A DNA stretch of 64,000 bases from Craterostigma plantagineum (lineage: Eukaryota > Streptophyta > Magnoliopsida > Lamiales > Linderniaceae), in assembly GCA_027422505.1 (NCBI GenBank), contig JAPQWV010000498.1, positions 397,001-461,000 on the forward strand, written 5' to 3'. The notes under the pieces are model-generated. The model saw only the letters and a list, made by a program, of their open reading frames with translations, had not been told where the DNA came from and made no database searches. The number at the start of each line of letters is the position of its first letter. The stretch's first letter is position 1. This document shows, in pieces, positions 22,614-32,958 of the stretch. The position numbers were made by a program, and so were the translations under genes.

Positions 22614-24789
22614 ATGGGATTGCCCCAACAACTTCCCTCTGGCAATATTTCTGAAGAAGCTTCAGCATCATTGAGCTCAGCAATTCATATGCCCACTCGA
22701 ATTGGCCGTCCAAGTTCTGCTTCTTCAAGACAACACTCAGATTTTCCTCGTCTTCATAATGATGGAACGGTAGATATGCATAGACTAAGCATCGATTCAG
22801 TGGAAAGGAATCGCCTTTCTTCTCATCACAGTGCGAAGATCGTTCAAACTCCAGCTTCAAGGGTCGTGGGATTCGTTCCTAATAAGCTCAGCAATCACTC
22901 GACTATTGAAGATCGACAATCTGATAATGGGAACTCAAACTCTCTGGTTAGGAAAAGGCTATCATCCCCTTTGCATGGCATGGTTTTGCCCGCTGGTGAA
23001 TTTGGAGGCGAAGGTCTAGAGATTGGGAAGACTTCTTTGCTTCATGTAAGAAGCAGCAGCAACGCCATTTCGTCGAGATGCATACATTTGAATGATCGCC
23101 TGTTAAAATCTGGCATTATAATTGATGGGCCATTGCTTGACAGCCAAGAATTTAAATTCCCGAACCTTCTGCCAGCAAGGACAGAACCGAAGGAAATAGT
23201 GAGGGACGTAATAACTTTCTCTCCACCTTTGTCCCTCTCTCCACTCGGGCCAAGGTTTTGTGGGAGGCATAGGATTTCTAGATGTAATGTGGGTCCCACG
23301 GAAGGGTTCGACGATGGCCATAAAACGTTGGAGGACGTAGAACAGACTCTCGAGGGCACTCTCTCAAGCTTCAAGTCTCGTCGAGCTTTTGAAGAGGATG
23401 AAAGTTTATCGATGAGCTTCGATCATTGGGCTGCTGAGAGTATTACATCAGTAGGAGGAAATAACTTTATTTCTTCAGCTCATCATGGAAAGTTCGGTAG
23501 GAGTTTGAGCGGCTTATCTGTAAGAAGATCACTGGTCGGTTCGTTCGAGGAGTCGCTGTTATCGGGTCGATTGGCTTCTGAAAAAGTTAGTCGGGTTCGT
23601 ATTACTCAAAACTCATACGTATATGTATGTATATATATGTGTGTGTGCATTTGTGTATATCTACTGAAGATTTGTGATTTCTTGATTTACTTTTGCAGAA
23701 AATTGGAGGGTTCCTTGCCGTTCTAAACATAACTGGGGGAAAATTTTCGCCCCATCCGCAGAAACTTCCATTCGATGTGACGAGCATAGACGGAGATAAT
23801 TACTTGTTGTACTACTCTTCGATAGAACTTTCGAGCAGTTCTTCGAATCAATGCGAAAGCCCGAAACTGAAAAGAAGCCTCAGCGTCAACAATGGCTCTG
23901 CAAACGAAAAAGCCCGTTTCAGAATACCAATGAAGGGACGTTTACAGCTGGTAAATGTTCGAATCCTTAAAACTTAATAACAAACTGATAATCACAAATT
24001 ACAAAGATCCACTTGGACTATGATTACACGGATTATTTATCGACATCTCATCTGAGGTTAATCACTTCTCTGAACAGGTCCTAAGCAATCCCGAAAGAAC
24101 GCCAGTCCATTCATTCTTCTGTAGCTACGATTTGAGCGACATGCCAGCTGGCACTAAAGTGAGTCCCAAATATGTCACCATATTCAAGATTGCATTTTTA
24201 CTTTCTCCAATTTTAGAAGAAATCAAACTTCAAAGCATCATATTATATGCTATATTCTTGCCTTTCGTTCGACAGACATTTCTGCGACAGAAGGCCACTT
24301 TAGCTGTTGATCGAGGGGGACAAAAAGACTCCGTTACTACTACAGCCAACGAAAACCCTCCGAAATCAGGTTTCTTACGAGTAAATACCAGCAAATTAGA
24401 GATTACATAATCCTTACATATATGTAATAAAATGCAGGCCAAGGCGTTCTTCGCTATGCAATACATCTAAGATTCATGTGCCCACACGGAAGGAAGAACA
24501 GCTCGAAAGTGGGCGAAAAGTGTAAATCCACTCCTTTCTCTCTCGGCTCGGGCGAGGCAGTAACTGAAGGTGTCGAGCGTCGATTTTACTTGTACAACGA
24601 TATGAGGGTCGTATTTCCTCAGCGCCATACTGATTCAGACGAGGGAAAGGTAATGTTATTACAGCCTCATAAAATTAATGGTTCTTGAAATATCTTTCTT
24701 TCTGTAGTAATGGCTGTTCGATAAATTTGCAGCTGCAAGTGGAATACGATTTTCCCTCGAATCCAAAGTACTTTGACATAAGCTCGTGA
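22614..24789 (+). CDS. Atos-like (FAM214-related) conserved protein
   Basis: Six exons (22614-23585, 23699-23950, 24078-24158, 24276-24369, 24438-24649, 24733-24789) give 1668 nt and 555 residues, with all phases consistent. The first 300 residues are low-complexity and Ser-rich. The conserved part starts near residue 300: [15 protein letters not shown], then [77 protein letters not shown] and [10 protein letters not shown]. These match the Atos-like conserved domain, shared with animal Atos/FAM214 proteins and found as a small family in plants. Animal Atos acts in the nucleus as a transcriptional regulator; the plant role is not established. The end ([14 protein letters not shown]) is also family-typical. 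Confidence 0.88.
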
Positions 24790-25637
24790 AGATCATCCAA
24801 AGTTCTTCTGTAAATCCATGTCAATAAGCGCATCCTTCCTTCACGTGTTGTAAATAGTTTCTGTACGATGGAATATTCTTAATTTAATAAATGGAAGTTG
24901 AAATTGATGGTAATTAATCTTTTAATTAATCCGTTTTTATGTAGTTATGATTATTTCCTAAGTGAAAGTATAACGTCCACTCGTTTGTTTGTTGGACCGC
25001 ATGCAGTGAAGGGCTTTGTGTTTTGGTTGACTCGAAGGGGACAATAATTTGGGCAAGAATTTAATTACCATCCTAACTATTTGGTTTGAATTAAATATTT
25101 AATGATAACTGTTTGCGCCGGATTCTTTGCACATTATTCTGGGAAAGAAGAAAGAAAAATAAATAAAAAAGTTTCTCTGATTATTATTTATGGGGACAAT
25201 TAGTTTTGCAGTTTGCTTCGACATATATATGAAGTATTTAAGAGAAACCATGTGTCGACTTCCTCTAGTACATTAAATACATTAAGTTCCAAAAAACAAT
25301 CAAGGAAGAGACTCGAACCCAACCAACTGTGCCAACGAACAAAAAAATATTTTTTCAAACTAAAATTGAATAATCCTCCTGTGAATATATACATTAGGTA
25401 GTGTATTTCATCATGTAAATAGTAAAAAGCAAGAAACGTTGCGGAAATTTAATTTCAGTAGTTTCCAAATATTATAGATACCCTTTTGAAAATAAATTAA
25501 GCCCCTCTAGCAAAATTCATTCAATCACCCAACAAAAACACACGAACTAAAAGACTTCCAAGAACCCTAATTGAAATTTCCACTGATTAATTCACGAATT
25601 TTAAACTCTCACGTTGACCGACACGGTTATAACATAA
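24790..25637. other. 3' UTR and intergenic DNA
   Basis: The first 100 bp look like the 3' UTR of the Atos-like gene (AATAAATGG near 24887). The remainder is AT-rich without a supported gene. Confidence 0.6.
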
Positions 25638-25642
25638 TATAT

Positions 25643-25987
25643 TGTTAGGAATATATTATTGTGTTCAATTATGTTAATCATATATGTCCTGTAATTATTA
25701 CCAAGCCTAGGACTTAATTGTAAATATATCCGACTTGTAGATATATTAGTAATATTGGGCCCGTTAGCCCATTAGGGCTTATGTGTATAAATACCCTAAA
25801 CACATTAGTGTTTAGGGTTGCTGATTCATTAATAGAGTTGACGACTTTGCTGAAGAACCCGCGCGCTCTCTGTTCCAACTCTACAATCCTTCTCGTGGTA
25901 TTACCAATTTATTGCTTCCGTTATTCATCGTATCAGGTAATACTAATCCTATGAATCAGTTCAAGGTTGGATAAAATCGGCCTAACA
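25643..25987 (+). repeat. 5' LTR of the LARD-like element
   Basis: TG...CA termini. Contains a TATA-like GTATAAATACCC near 25782-25793 that would start the element transcript. Confidence 0.93.
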
Positions 25988-25989
25988 AG

Positions 25990-26002
25990 TGGTATCAGAG
26001 CC
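25990..26002 (+). other. Primer-binding site (tRNA-iMet)
   Basis: TGGTATCAGAGCC lies two bases after the left LTR. This is the standard Copia-type primer-binding site, complementary to the 3' end of initiator tRNA-Met. Confidence 0.9.
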
Positions 26003-26263
26003 GAAATCGTGGATCAAACTCGTCGAAGTTTATTGATATTTTACTCTGTTCGAATCTCGTCTTTTATCTCACGCCAAAATTTCCAGATTTTTCTCTGCTT
26101 CTGAAGAACTCATAGGTGCAAATCTGCCTTCTCGTAATACTTCATCGAAATTATCAGTCTATTTGCCTTTGTTTTCTGCCGAAGAACAGATTCTGACGAC
26201 GAACAGAAATTTTTCGAAGAAGGGATACTCTTCGAAATATCTCAGTTTGAATTGCTCATCTAG

Positions 26264-26690
26264 CTCGACATCTTGCCCGAAATTTGGTTCGACGTTGATC
26301 TCGATATCAGCCCCGACATACTAAGCTATAAGGATCGACATTTTATTTTTCATTCACTTCGACATTTTATATCGACTTTTTGCTAAGGAATCAGGGCATC
26401 GACATTTTACTCCAAATTCAACCCGACATTAATTTCGACATCTTATAAGTCCGATTCATATCCTCTCGACATTTCATTCATTGAAGTTCTCGACATCTCT
26501 CAAAATTCCCTCGACATTTTATAATCACTCGACATCCACCCTCACGGCATTGTGAAATCTCGACATCGAAGGTCTCGAAATCCAAAAGATAAATCTCGAC
26601 ATTCTATTCTATTTAAATTTTATGTTTCTCGACATTTTTTCTCGGAACAATCTATCGAAATCTATTCTTATTTCGACATTCTTCTCGACT
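26264..26690 (+). repeat. Dispersed CGACAT motif array in the element leader
   Basis: About 15 copies of CGACAT, mostly as CTCGACATTT or TTCGACATTT, lie irregularly spaced (9-60 bp) within about 430 bp between the primer-binding site and the ORF. Spacing is not periodic, so it is not a simple tandem repeat. Confidence 0.85.
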
Positions 26691-27454
26691 TCCTAGTTCA
26701 CATATCGAGATCATACTTACAATAATCTCTCATTATATCTATTTCTTTACATTTATCATTTATCAAAATTCATTTCTTTTGTCAGCATTGCATCATTTCT
26801 ATCATCATCGCCCATTACTCGTTCATTACAATCATTACACAAATAGCATTACTCATCATCCACGTGTCTTCATTAGCTCACTCCTCATCAACCTCATCAT
26901 CATCACACCTATACATAATCATTACTTATATATATATATATATCATATATTAAATAAAATAAAAAAAAAAAAACAAAAAAAAAAAACAAAAACAAAAAAA
27001 AAACAAAAATTAATTAATTATTAATTACCTCATCGTCACTCATCATTACTCATATATAACTCATATATAAGATATTTATTAGAAAGGTTTTGCGAACGAA
27101 TTTGCCAAAGGAACTTCGAGGGTAGAAAAATTTTCGAAACCCCAATATTTCGAAAAAACACCTTCGATTTCGAACTAATCAAAATCTTTTCTCGTAAGGT
27201 TCTCGATCAATTTTTTTGAAGATATCAAAATCGAATTAAATCGGAGACGATCTTTCTGAAAATTGCACTCCTTTGAGGTTATAAAACCGTAAATAAATAA
27301 CAAAGAATCTTGTGCTTATTTTATTCTTCTTCTATTATTTCTCTAACATTATTTGATTCTTCTGAGTTAGAGATATAAGATTTAGCTGATCAACACGATT
27401 AAGATCCATATCCAACCAAAATAATTCCAGAATTGAACTTTCAATATATCATAT

Positions 27455-28624
27455 ATGGCGTTTCATTGGGAACATAAAGTAGAGGAACAAGCTAAAGAAA
27501 TTGAGAAATTAAAGCATGAAGTACTTGAGCTAAATCATCTTGAACTCAAATCAACTGAGTGGAATATAGTCACTGAACAATATGAGATTATCCTAAAATA
27601 TCGCAATAACTGGTACACTAGAGCTATTCCTTTAAAGAAAATTATTGCGAAGCTAGTTGACCAAAATTCCTTTGCAGCGTCTGACGGGGAAAACAATTTA
27701 CATTGTAATAGACCTATCTCGTGGTTGGAAATTCCGGAGGTTGCTAGTAAAATTTCCGAATTGAACGCAACCTTGGAATCGGAAAGAGTAGGCTTTCGAG
27801 CGGAAAAGGAAACACTTTTAGAGGAGATTTCAGATCTCAAAAATTCCCCGCCCTTACCTGTCCCAAATAATCCTTCTATAGAAATATCATTGTCTAAGCA
27901 GGATAAGGGAACTCAAATTGACACTTTTGTTCCTAAAATTAAAACAGAGAAAACTTTTACTACTAATTCTAAGTCAATATTGACTGAAGCTGAAACGTTA
28001 AGTAAAAGTCGAGCTTTAAAGATAGTTAAGGAACAAATAAAAATTAGGAAGGAGAAAGGAAAAGCAAAATTGTCTGCGAAAATAAAAGTCGAAAATGTTC
28101 AAGAGTTTTCCTCTCCCGTTCCTATCAAAAGAGAAGCGTGCAAAGAAGAAGTTCCAAGCTCAAGCAAGCGGACTTCTCAAGCCCTAAAAACATCTCATTC
28201 CTTAAAGAATGATAGATGTGGAATTGCTTACCCATCCAAAAATGTTAATCATTCTAGTAAGCAAAGTTCAAAGAAAAGTCATCATTTTGCTGTGAATCGT
28301 GTGAACACTTCACGTAGGAAGAACATTTCTTGTACCAACAGTGCCTATAATTCTATATGTTCTTGTGCCTTCCTAAAATATTCAGTCCATATTAAGTCTG
28401 AGAAACATTTTTTGCGACTGGCTTCGGAGAAAATTTTTAAATCTTCTTTGAATAACACGTTCACTTGTGCTGAAATGTCATACCCTTGTCAAATTAGTCC
28501 TAAATGGGTACCTAAAGCTACATTAATGGATAATTTAGGACAAGATTTGACACCTTATGAGATTAACCCGTTTTCTGCTAATAAGGGAGGACCCATCCAA
28601 AAATGGGTACCAAAGTCCCGATAA
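27455..28624 (+). CDS. Coiled-coil, basic retroelement ORF without known domain
   Basis: A 389-residue intact frame in the interior of the non-autonomous element. Residues 1-35 and about 95-130 are heptad-like coiled coils (VEEQAKEIEKLKHEVLELN; ASKISELNATLESERVGF). Residues 150-290 are Lys/Ser-rich and strongly basic (KIRKEKGKAKLSAKIK), suited to RNA binding. Residues 290-335 hold several Cys and His but no regular CCHC knuckle. The C-terminus has two WVPK motifs (PKWVPKA and IQKWVPKSR), a phrase seen between gag and protease in plant Copia polyproteins. It is probably a shortened, altered gag-derived protein kept open in a very young element. I do not recognise it as a named family. Confidence 0.7.
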   Translation: MAFHWEHKVEEQAKEIEKLKHEVLELNHLELKSTEWNIVTEQYEIILKYRNNWYTRAIPLKKIIAKLVDQNSFAASDGENNLHCNRPISWLEIPEVASKISELNATLESERVGFRAEKETLLEEISDLKNSPPLPVPNNPSIEISLSKQDKGTQIDTFVPKIKTEKTFTTNSKSILTEAETLSKSRALKIVKEQIKIRKEKGKAKLSAKIKVENVQEFSSPVPIKREACKEEVPSSSKRTSQALKTSHSLKNDRCGIAYPSKNVNHSSKQSSKKSHHFAVNRVNTSRRKNISCTNSAYNSICSCAFLKYSVHIKSEKHFLRLASEKIFKSSLNNTFTCAEMSYPCQISPKWVPKATLMDNLGQDLTPYEINPFSANKGGPIQKWVPKSR

Positions 28625-28662
28625 TGTTTTGCAGAAATCCCAGCATGAGTAGGTACTATGAG

Positions 28663-28771
28663 AGCTGCTCCACACTCTTGACTGGTATGCGACGAGGGCA
28701 GCTAAATATTCCAGCGTGTATGGCATATCGGGTTGCTCCACAGACACGACTGGTTAGCGATGCGAGCAACT
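28663..28771 (+). other. Two tandem hairpins with matching 25-nt loops
   Basis: Hairpin 1: arm AGCTGCTC (28663-28670) pairs with GGGCAGCT (28696-28703), with one G-U pair. Hairpin 2: arm GGTTGCTC (28731-28738) pairs with GAGCAACT (28764-28771), with one G-U pair. Both loops are exactly 25 nt and share 17 of 25 positions, including GACTGGT and GCGA. The stems differ by one compensatory C-G to T-A change plus wobble changes. This suggests a structured RNA in the element transcript just after the ORF. Confidence 0.65.
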
Positions 28772-29190
28772 AATCGTAGGTAAATTCTAAATATATGCAT
28801 TCCATAGTTAAACTTTTGGCATGCGTATGGAACTGAAAAGACTATATACCTACTTTGAAACTAAAGGGTACATTATAGTTATGCATGCTTCAAAAAGACT
28901 TTAAATTCTAAATTTTTGCATGCATACATGAGCTGAAATGCATTAAATACCATGTTATAGGTACATTTCATTATGCATGGATCTTAAAAATTTTCGAGCT
29001 TAAATTTTCTGTATGCATATGATCTGAAGCGCATAATACCTGTTCTAACTTTAGAGCGACAAAAAACGTACATTCTAATGCATTCTTAAAGAACAATAAC
29101 TCTTTAGTTTGCATCTGCTTTGAAAATAAATTAATATGTTCACGCTTATTTAATTGGGAGAGAATTTACATGTTTAATGTGCATGCATTG

Positions 29191-31392
29191 AGGGGGAGCT
29201 ACTCTTTTTTAAAGAGAAGCAACTCTTATATTTGTCTTAAGGGGAGAAATAACTAAATTTTTAGGGGGAGCGAACTTAATGTGTGAACTTAGGGAAAGAG
29301 ATTTTGAACGATAATTTTAATCCGAATATGCATCTTTTGAGGGGGAGTAACTCGGTTTTAAGAAGCATGCTTTGAGTAGGAGGATTTTAAATATATATAT
29401 ATATATCTATATATAATATATAAATAATATAATATATAGTTACTATTATATTATTATTAAGATAATACATTTATATATATATATATATAAAAAAAAATCA
29501 AAAAAAAAAAAACGTGCAAAAAAAAAAAAAAAAAAAAAGAAAGAGAAAAGGCAAAAAAAAAAAAAGAAAAGAAAAGAAAAAGAAATGCCTCATACTCTCA
29601 TAATCTTACTTCAAAAGAGTTCCCCTGTCTTCCAAAGATATATTTGAAGGACGAATCTCAAGCCTACAAGAGTTCAAGAATTCCAAAAGGCGTGACAACC
29701 GTACACTATCACGAAGATGATCTCAACCGACGTGCTCCAACTCGCTGATCAAGCAGCACTCACCAAATTGACGGATGCATGGATTCTAAGTTCCCATGGT
29801 TCAGTCAGACCAAACTGAACCTAACCCCGGAACGTAGCCGAGTGTTAGTGACGATTCAAGTTCATAGAGCTACCCCTATTTGGAAATTCTTGACAACACC
29901 GAAGAGCGGAAGATACAAAATTCCCTTAGTCACAAATTACTCGGACCAACCCCCATAGGTACAGGTGCTAATTTTATTAGCCCCCGGGTAGAAGTCGTCG
30001 CATTAGGTCCAACGGCGCATGCACAACCAAGCCTTACCCACTCATCGATCTCCCAACAGACCGATGTTTCACTAAATCACGGGGAGCCGCGTAATCTATC
30101 ACTGCTTCACTTGGAAGCAGGAGATATTGAACTAAGTGGTAGTCAGCCCCACACCACTGAACTTTATTGAACACATCGAGTCTAGTGTGTCCTCACCATC
30201 CAAATATTTTTATATCTTTTTAGGACACATACACTTTTTTTCTTATCTGGACTTTGTGACCAGATCAGAACTTTCGTAGACATGTCCTACTACGACATGC
30301 TTCGATGATCGGAAGGAATTTTACCGTTGCAACGTCAAAACAACAACGGTTCAGGCCATCGTCTATGAGCTATGCTCCTAGATTGATTTTAACGGGACGC
30401 CTATGTGGCCCCGGTTTATAAAGCCCTGTCCTCACAGGCCACGTCTCAGTTAACCCTGAGTCGTGTCGACGGACTGCCTTTGTGGCTCTGTCAGGTTATT
30501 ACCCAACCTGAGCACCCACCATTTCCGCCGCGCGTACCACTGTGAAGATAGGCTCTCATGTAATTGATGGAAAAATCCGGAGGAGCCGAGACACATTTTC
30601 GGAAAATACACACTACGTACATCTTCTTCTCGTCCCGACGACGCGATCTTTTTGCCAAAGACGATGCCCCATTTTGACCTATCGCATGACGATCTCCCTA
30701 ACTCGATCTTCATGAGGGGGAGGAGTACTAAAGCAAAATGGGAGCAACACCACGACGAAAGTGCAATATAGATCAGAAAATTGCAAATCTCAAGCGTCGC
30801 CAAGAATCAAGCGAAGACCACAGAGTCCAACGATTGAAGTTGTCGCCTCATGTACGACTCTCCGATTTTAAAGAAACTCCCCAATCACAACACAAGGTTG
30901 AACGAACGTAGGGGGAGTTGAGCTGCAACCGAACGGAGAGATCGAACTCAAATGACAAGATACGGCCAACAACTTCAGCATGGACTTCAAGAATCAAAGC
31001 TGCAAACTCGTGTACTGCTCTTCGAGTTTAAAAGAACTCCTCAATCCCAACAAAAGGTTGAATAAAACGTAGGGGGAGTGGTGACTATCCAAGGGAGAGA
31101 TCGAACACAAAAAGAGACGATCCAACAAGCAGCTTTGAACACTTAAGAGAACAGAAGTTCGAGAGACGATGAGCTTGCTTTGAACACTTAAGAGAACAGA
31201 AGTTCAAGAGACGAAGAGCTTGAAAGATATTTTGAAGAAGAGGTCACAAGACAAAGGATGATGTGATTGAAGAAGAACACGCATGCAAATGCTTTCGCGC
31301 ACGCAACTCCGATACGTGTTCTTTGAGGATTCAGGATGATTACAAGACGAAGATAACAAGCGCTGAATTGCAAATTGAACACAAAGGGGGAG
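29191..31392 (+). repeat. Multiple polypurine-tract-like motifs (AGGGGGAG)
   Basis: Exact AGGGGGAG occurs at 29191, 29263, 29340, 30715, 30910, 31071 and 31385; the last is the functional-position PPT two bases before the right LTR. A near copy is at about 29239. Some copies lie in imperfect tandem duplications (about 30840-30960 and 31008-31115). A tandem pair of about 45 bp lies at 31134-31224. Repeated PPTs are, from my recollection, a mark of Sirevirus-lineage elements. Confidence 0.8.
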
Positions 31393-31394
31393 AT

Positions 31395-31739
31395 TGTTAG
31401 GAATATATTATTGTGTTCAATTATGTTAATCATATATGTCCTGTAATTATTACCAAGCCTAGGACTTAATTGTAAATATATCCGACTTGTAGATATATTA
31501 GTAATATTGGGCCCGTTAGCCCATTAGGGCTTATGTGTATAAATACCCTAAACACATTAGTGTTTAGGGTTGCTGATTCATTAATAGAGTTGACGACTTT
31601 GCTGAAGAACCCGCGCGCTCTCTGTTCCAACTCTACAATCCTTCTCGTGGTATTACCAATTTATTGCTTCCGTTATTCATCGTATCAGGTAATACTAATC
31701 CTATGAATCAGTTCAAGGTTGGATAAAATCGGCCTAACA
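31395..31739 (+). repeat. 3' LTR of the LARD-like element
   Basis: 345 bp, reading identical to the left LTR. It lies 276 bp upstream of the CASP-like start codon and could supply promoter sequence to it. Confidence 0.93.
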
Positions 31740-31879
31740 TATATACATCATATCTTCTTCAAATTCCAACACCACCATTTTGCTCAAACGAGAAATGTGA
31801 TATACATTGTCCTTATCTCGAACCTTAAAATTCCAAGAATTAATTCTATAAGTATCATTAGGCTTCTCTCGCCTTGTAT

Positions 31880-31882
<3 letters not shown>

Positions 31883-31934
<52 letters not shown>
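31883..31934. repeat. (CT)n microsatellite in the CASP-like 5' region
   Basis: About 50 bp of CT dinucleotides, 80 bp upstream of the CASP-like ATG. Pyrimidine tracts in plant 5' UTRs are common and can act on transcription through GAGA-binding factors. Confidence 0.9.
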
Positions 31935-31936
<2 letters not shown>

Positions 31937-32014
31937 ATCACCTAAAAATAAAATACAACTATTGACAAAACCATTGAAAGCACATCTCATTACAAATCCA
32001 ACAAGAACTTCGTA

Positions 32015-32642
32015 ATGACACAACTACTCATTAGGGTTTTAATCAGCTGCACAACGCTTGCTGCTGCAATATTTATGTTCACCGACAAACAAAGCGTCGT
32101 CGTATATGGGATCGAAGTCGATGCGAGCTATAGCTATTCACCTGCCTTTATGTATATCAAAAAATAGTCTTTTTTCAAAACTCATTTATTACCATATACT
32201 TATATCGTATAAACAATTATTATTGCAGGTACTTCGCTTATGCAAACATCTTCGTGTCTGCAATATCACTTGCCGCACTTCTTGCCTTATTTCTCTTCGA
32301 GACAAAGTCGATGAGCTCGTCCCATTACTTCTACCTCTCCGTGCATGATTCCGTACGTTTTCATTTAGCTAAAAATGATTTACTTTAGCTAAAAAAAAGA
32401 TTTGATTTTTAATAATTGTATTGTTGCAGGTAATCACAATAATACTTGTCTCGGCTTGTGCTGCTGCTACTGCAATAAGCTACGTGGGCAAATATGGAAA
32501 TACACACACTGGCTGGGTTGCTATATGTGACCACTTCGGACGTTTCTGCAATAGAATCATAGTTTCGTCGGCTTTGTCTTATTTCGGACTTATTCTTTCT
32601 TTTATCCTCACCGTTTCTTCTTCCAACAAAATCCGTGTTTGA
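32015..32642 (+). CDS. CASP-like four-helix membrane protein
   Basis: Three exons (32015-32151, 32229-32352, 32430-32642) with consistent phases give 157 residues. Four hydrophobic helices are visible: near the N-terminus (RVLISCTTLAAAIFMFT), then YFAYANIFVSAISLAALLALF, VITIILVSACAAATAISYVG and ALSYFGLILSFILTVSSS. The phrase YSPAFMYFAYANI and the third-to-fourth loop with two Cys (ICDHFGRFC) fit the CASP-like family, MARVEL-related plasma membrane scaffolds. True CASPs order lignin deposition at the Casparian strip; most CASPL members have no known role. The protein is short, with almost no N-terminal cytosolic tail, as in CASPL group 1. A young retroelement sits directly in its upstream region. 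Confidence 0.88.
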
Positions 32643-32958
32643 TATGATTTCGCAATTATGGAAATTGTATTACGTCCAATAAATTGTTTATGTACGTTGT
32701 GGAGAATAATGTGAATCATTTATATAAAAAAATTTGCTTTATAACAGTTTTTTTATTTTTGTTTTCGCAAAATCAAATTTGGAATTGGGCTTGAAGTTTT
32801 GATTCAAGCCCACTTAAATATGGGCCAATAAAGGCCCATTAACCGAAACATCACCACAGCTGCTAGCATGAACGCACTGCAGTTCGCAAGCACAATTGGG
32901 GAGACGATAGTGATCAAAATCATCAGAAATCAACTCGATTGTCGATAGTGGATTAAGG
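32643..32958. promoter_or_regulatory. Compact intergenic promoter with site II elements
   Basis: Holds four GCCCA/TGGGC elements between about 32787 and 32840 (TGGGCT, AGCCCA, TGGGCC, GGCCCA), in a position to drive the acetylornithine aminotransferase gene that starts at 32959. Confidence 0.5.

Larger units (their letters stand above)
25643..31739 (+). mobile_element. Complete non-autonomous LTR retrotransposon (LARD-like, 6097 bp)
   Basis: Two 345-bp LTRs (25643-25987 and 31395-31739) start TGTTAGGAAT and end GGCCTAACA. By eye they are identical along their whole length. A perfect 5-bp duplication TATAT flanks the element (25638-25642, 31740-31744). A primer-binding site matching initiator tRNA-Met (TGGTATCAGAGCC) follows the left LTR, and AAAGGGGGAGAT precedes the right LTR. 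The 5.4-kb interior has one sizeable ORF (27455-28624) but no protease, integrase, reverse transcriptase or RNase H, so it must move with proteins from another element. Identical LTRs mean very recent insertion. The repeated purine tracts, the leader and a WVPK-type C-terminus in the ORF suggest descent from a Copia element of the Sirevirus lineage; this is inference. Confidence 0.93.

Noticed and set aside
26264..26690. CRISPR-like array
   Set aside because: Repeat unit too short and spacing irregular; host is a plant nucleus.
29880..30170. 96-residue frame inside the LARD-like element
   Set aside because: No domain likeness and no supporting context; may be a chance frame in the 3' non-coding region.
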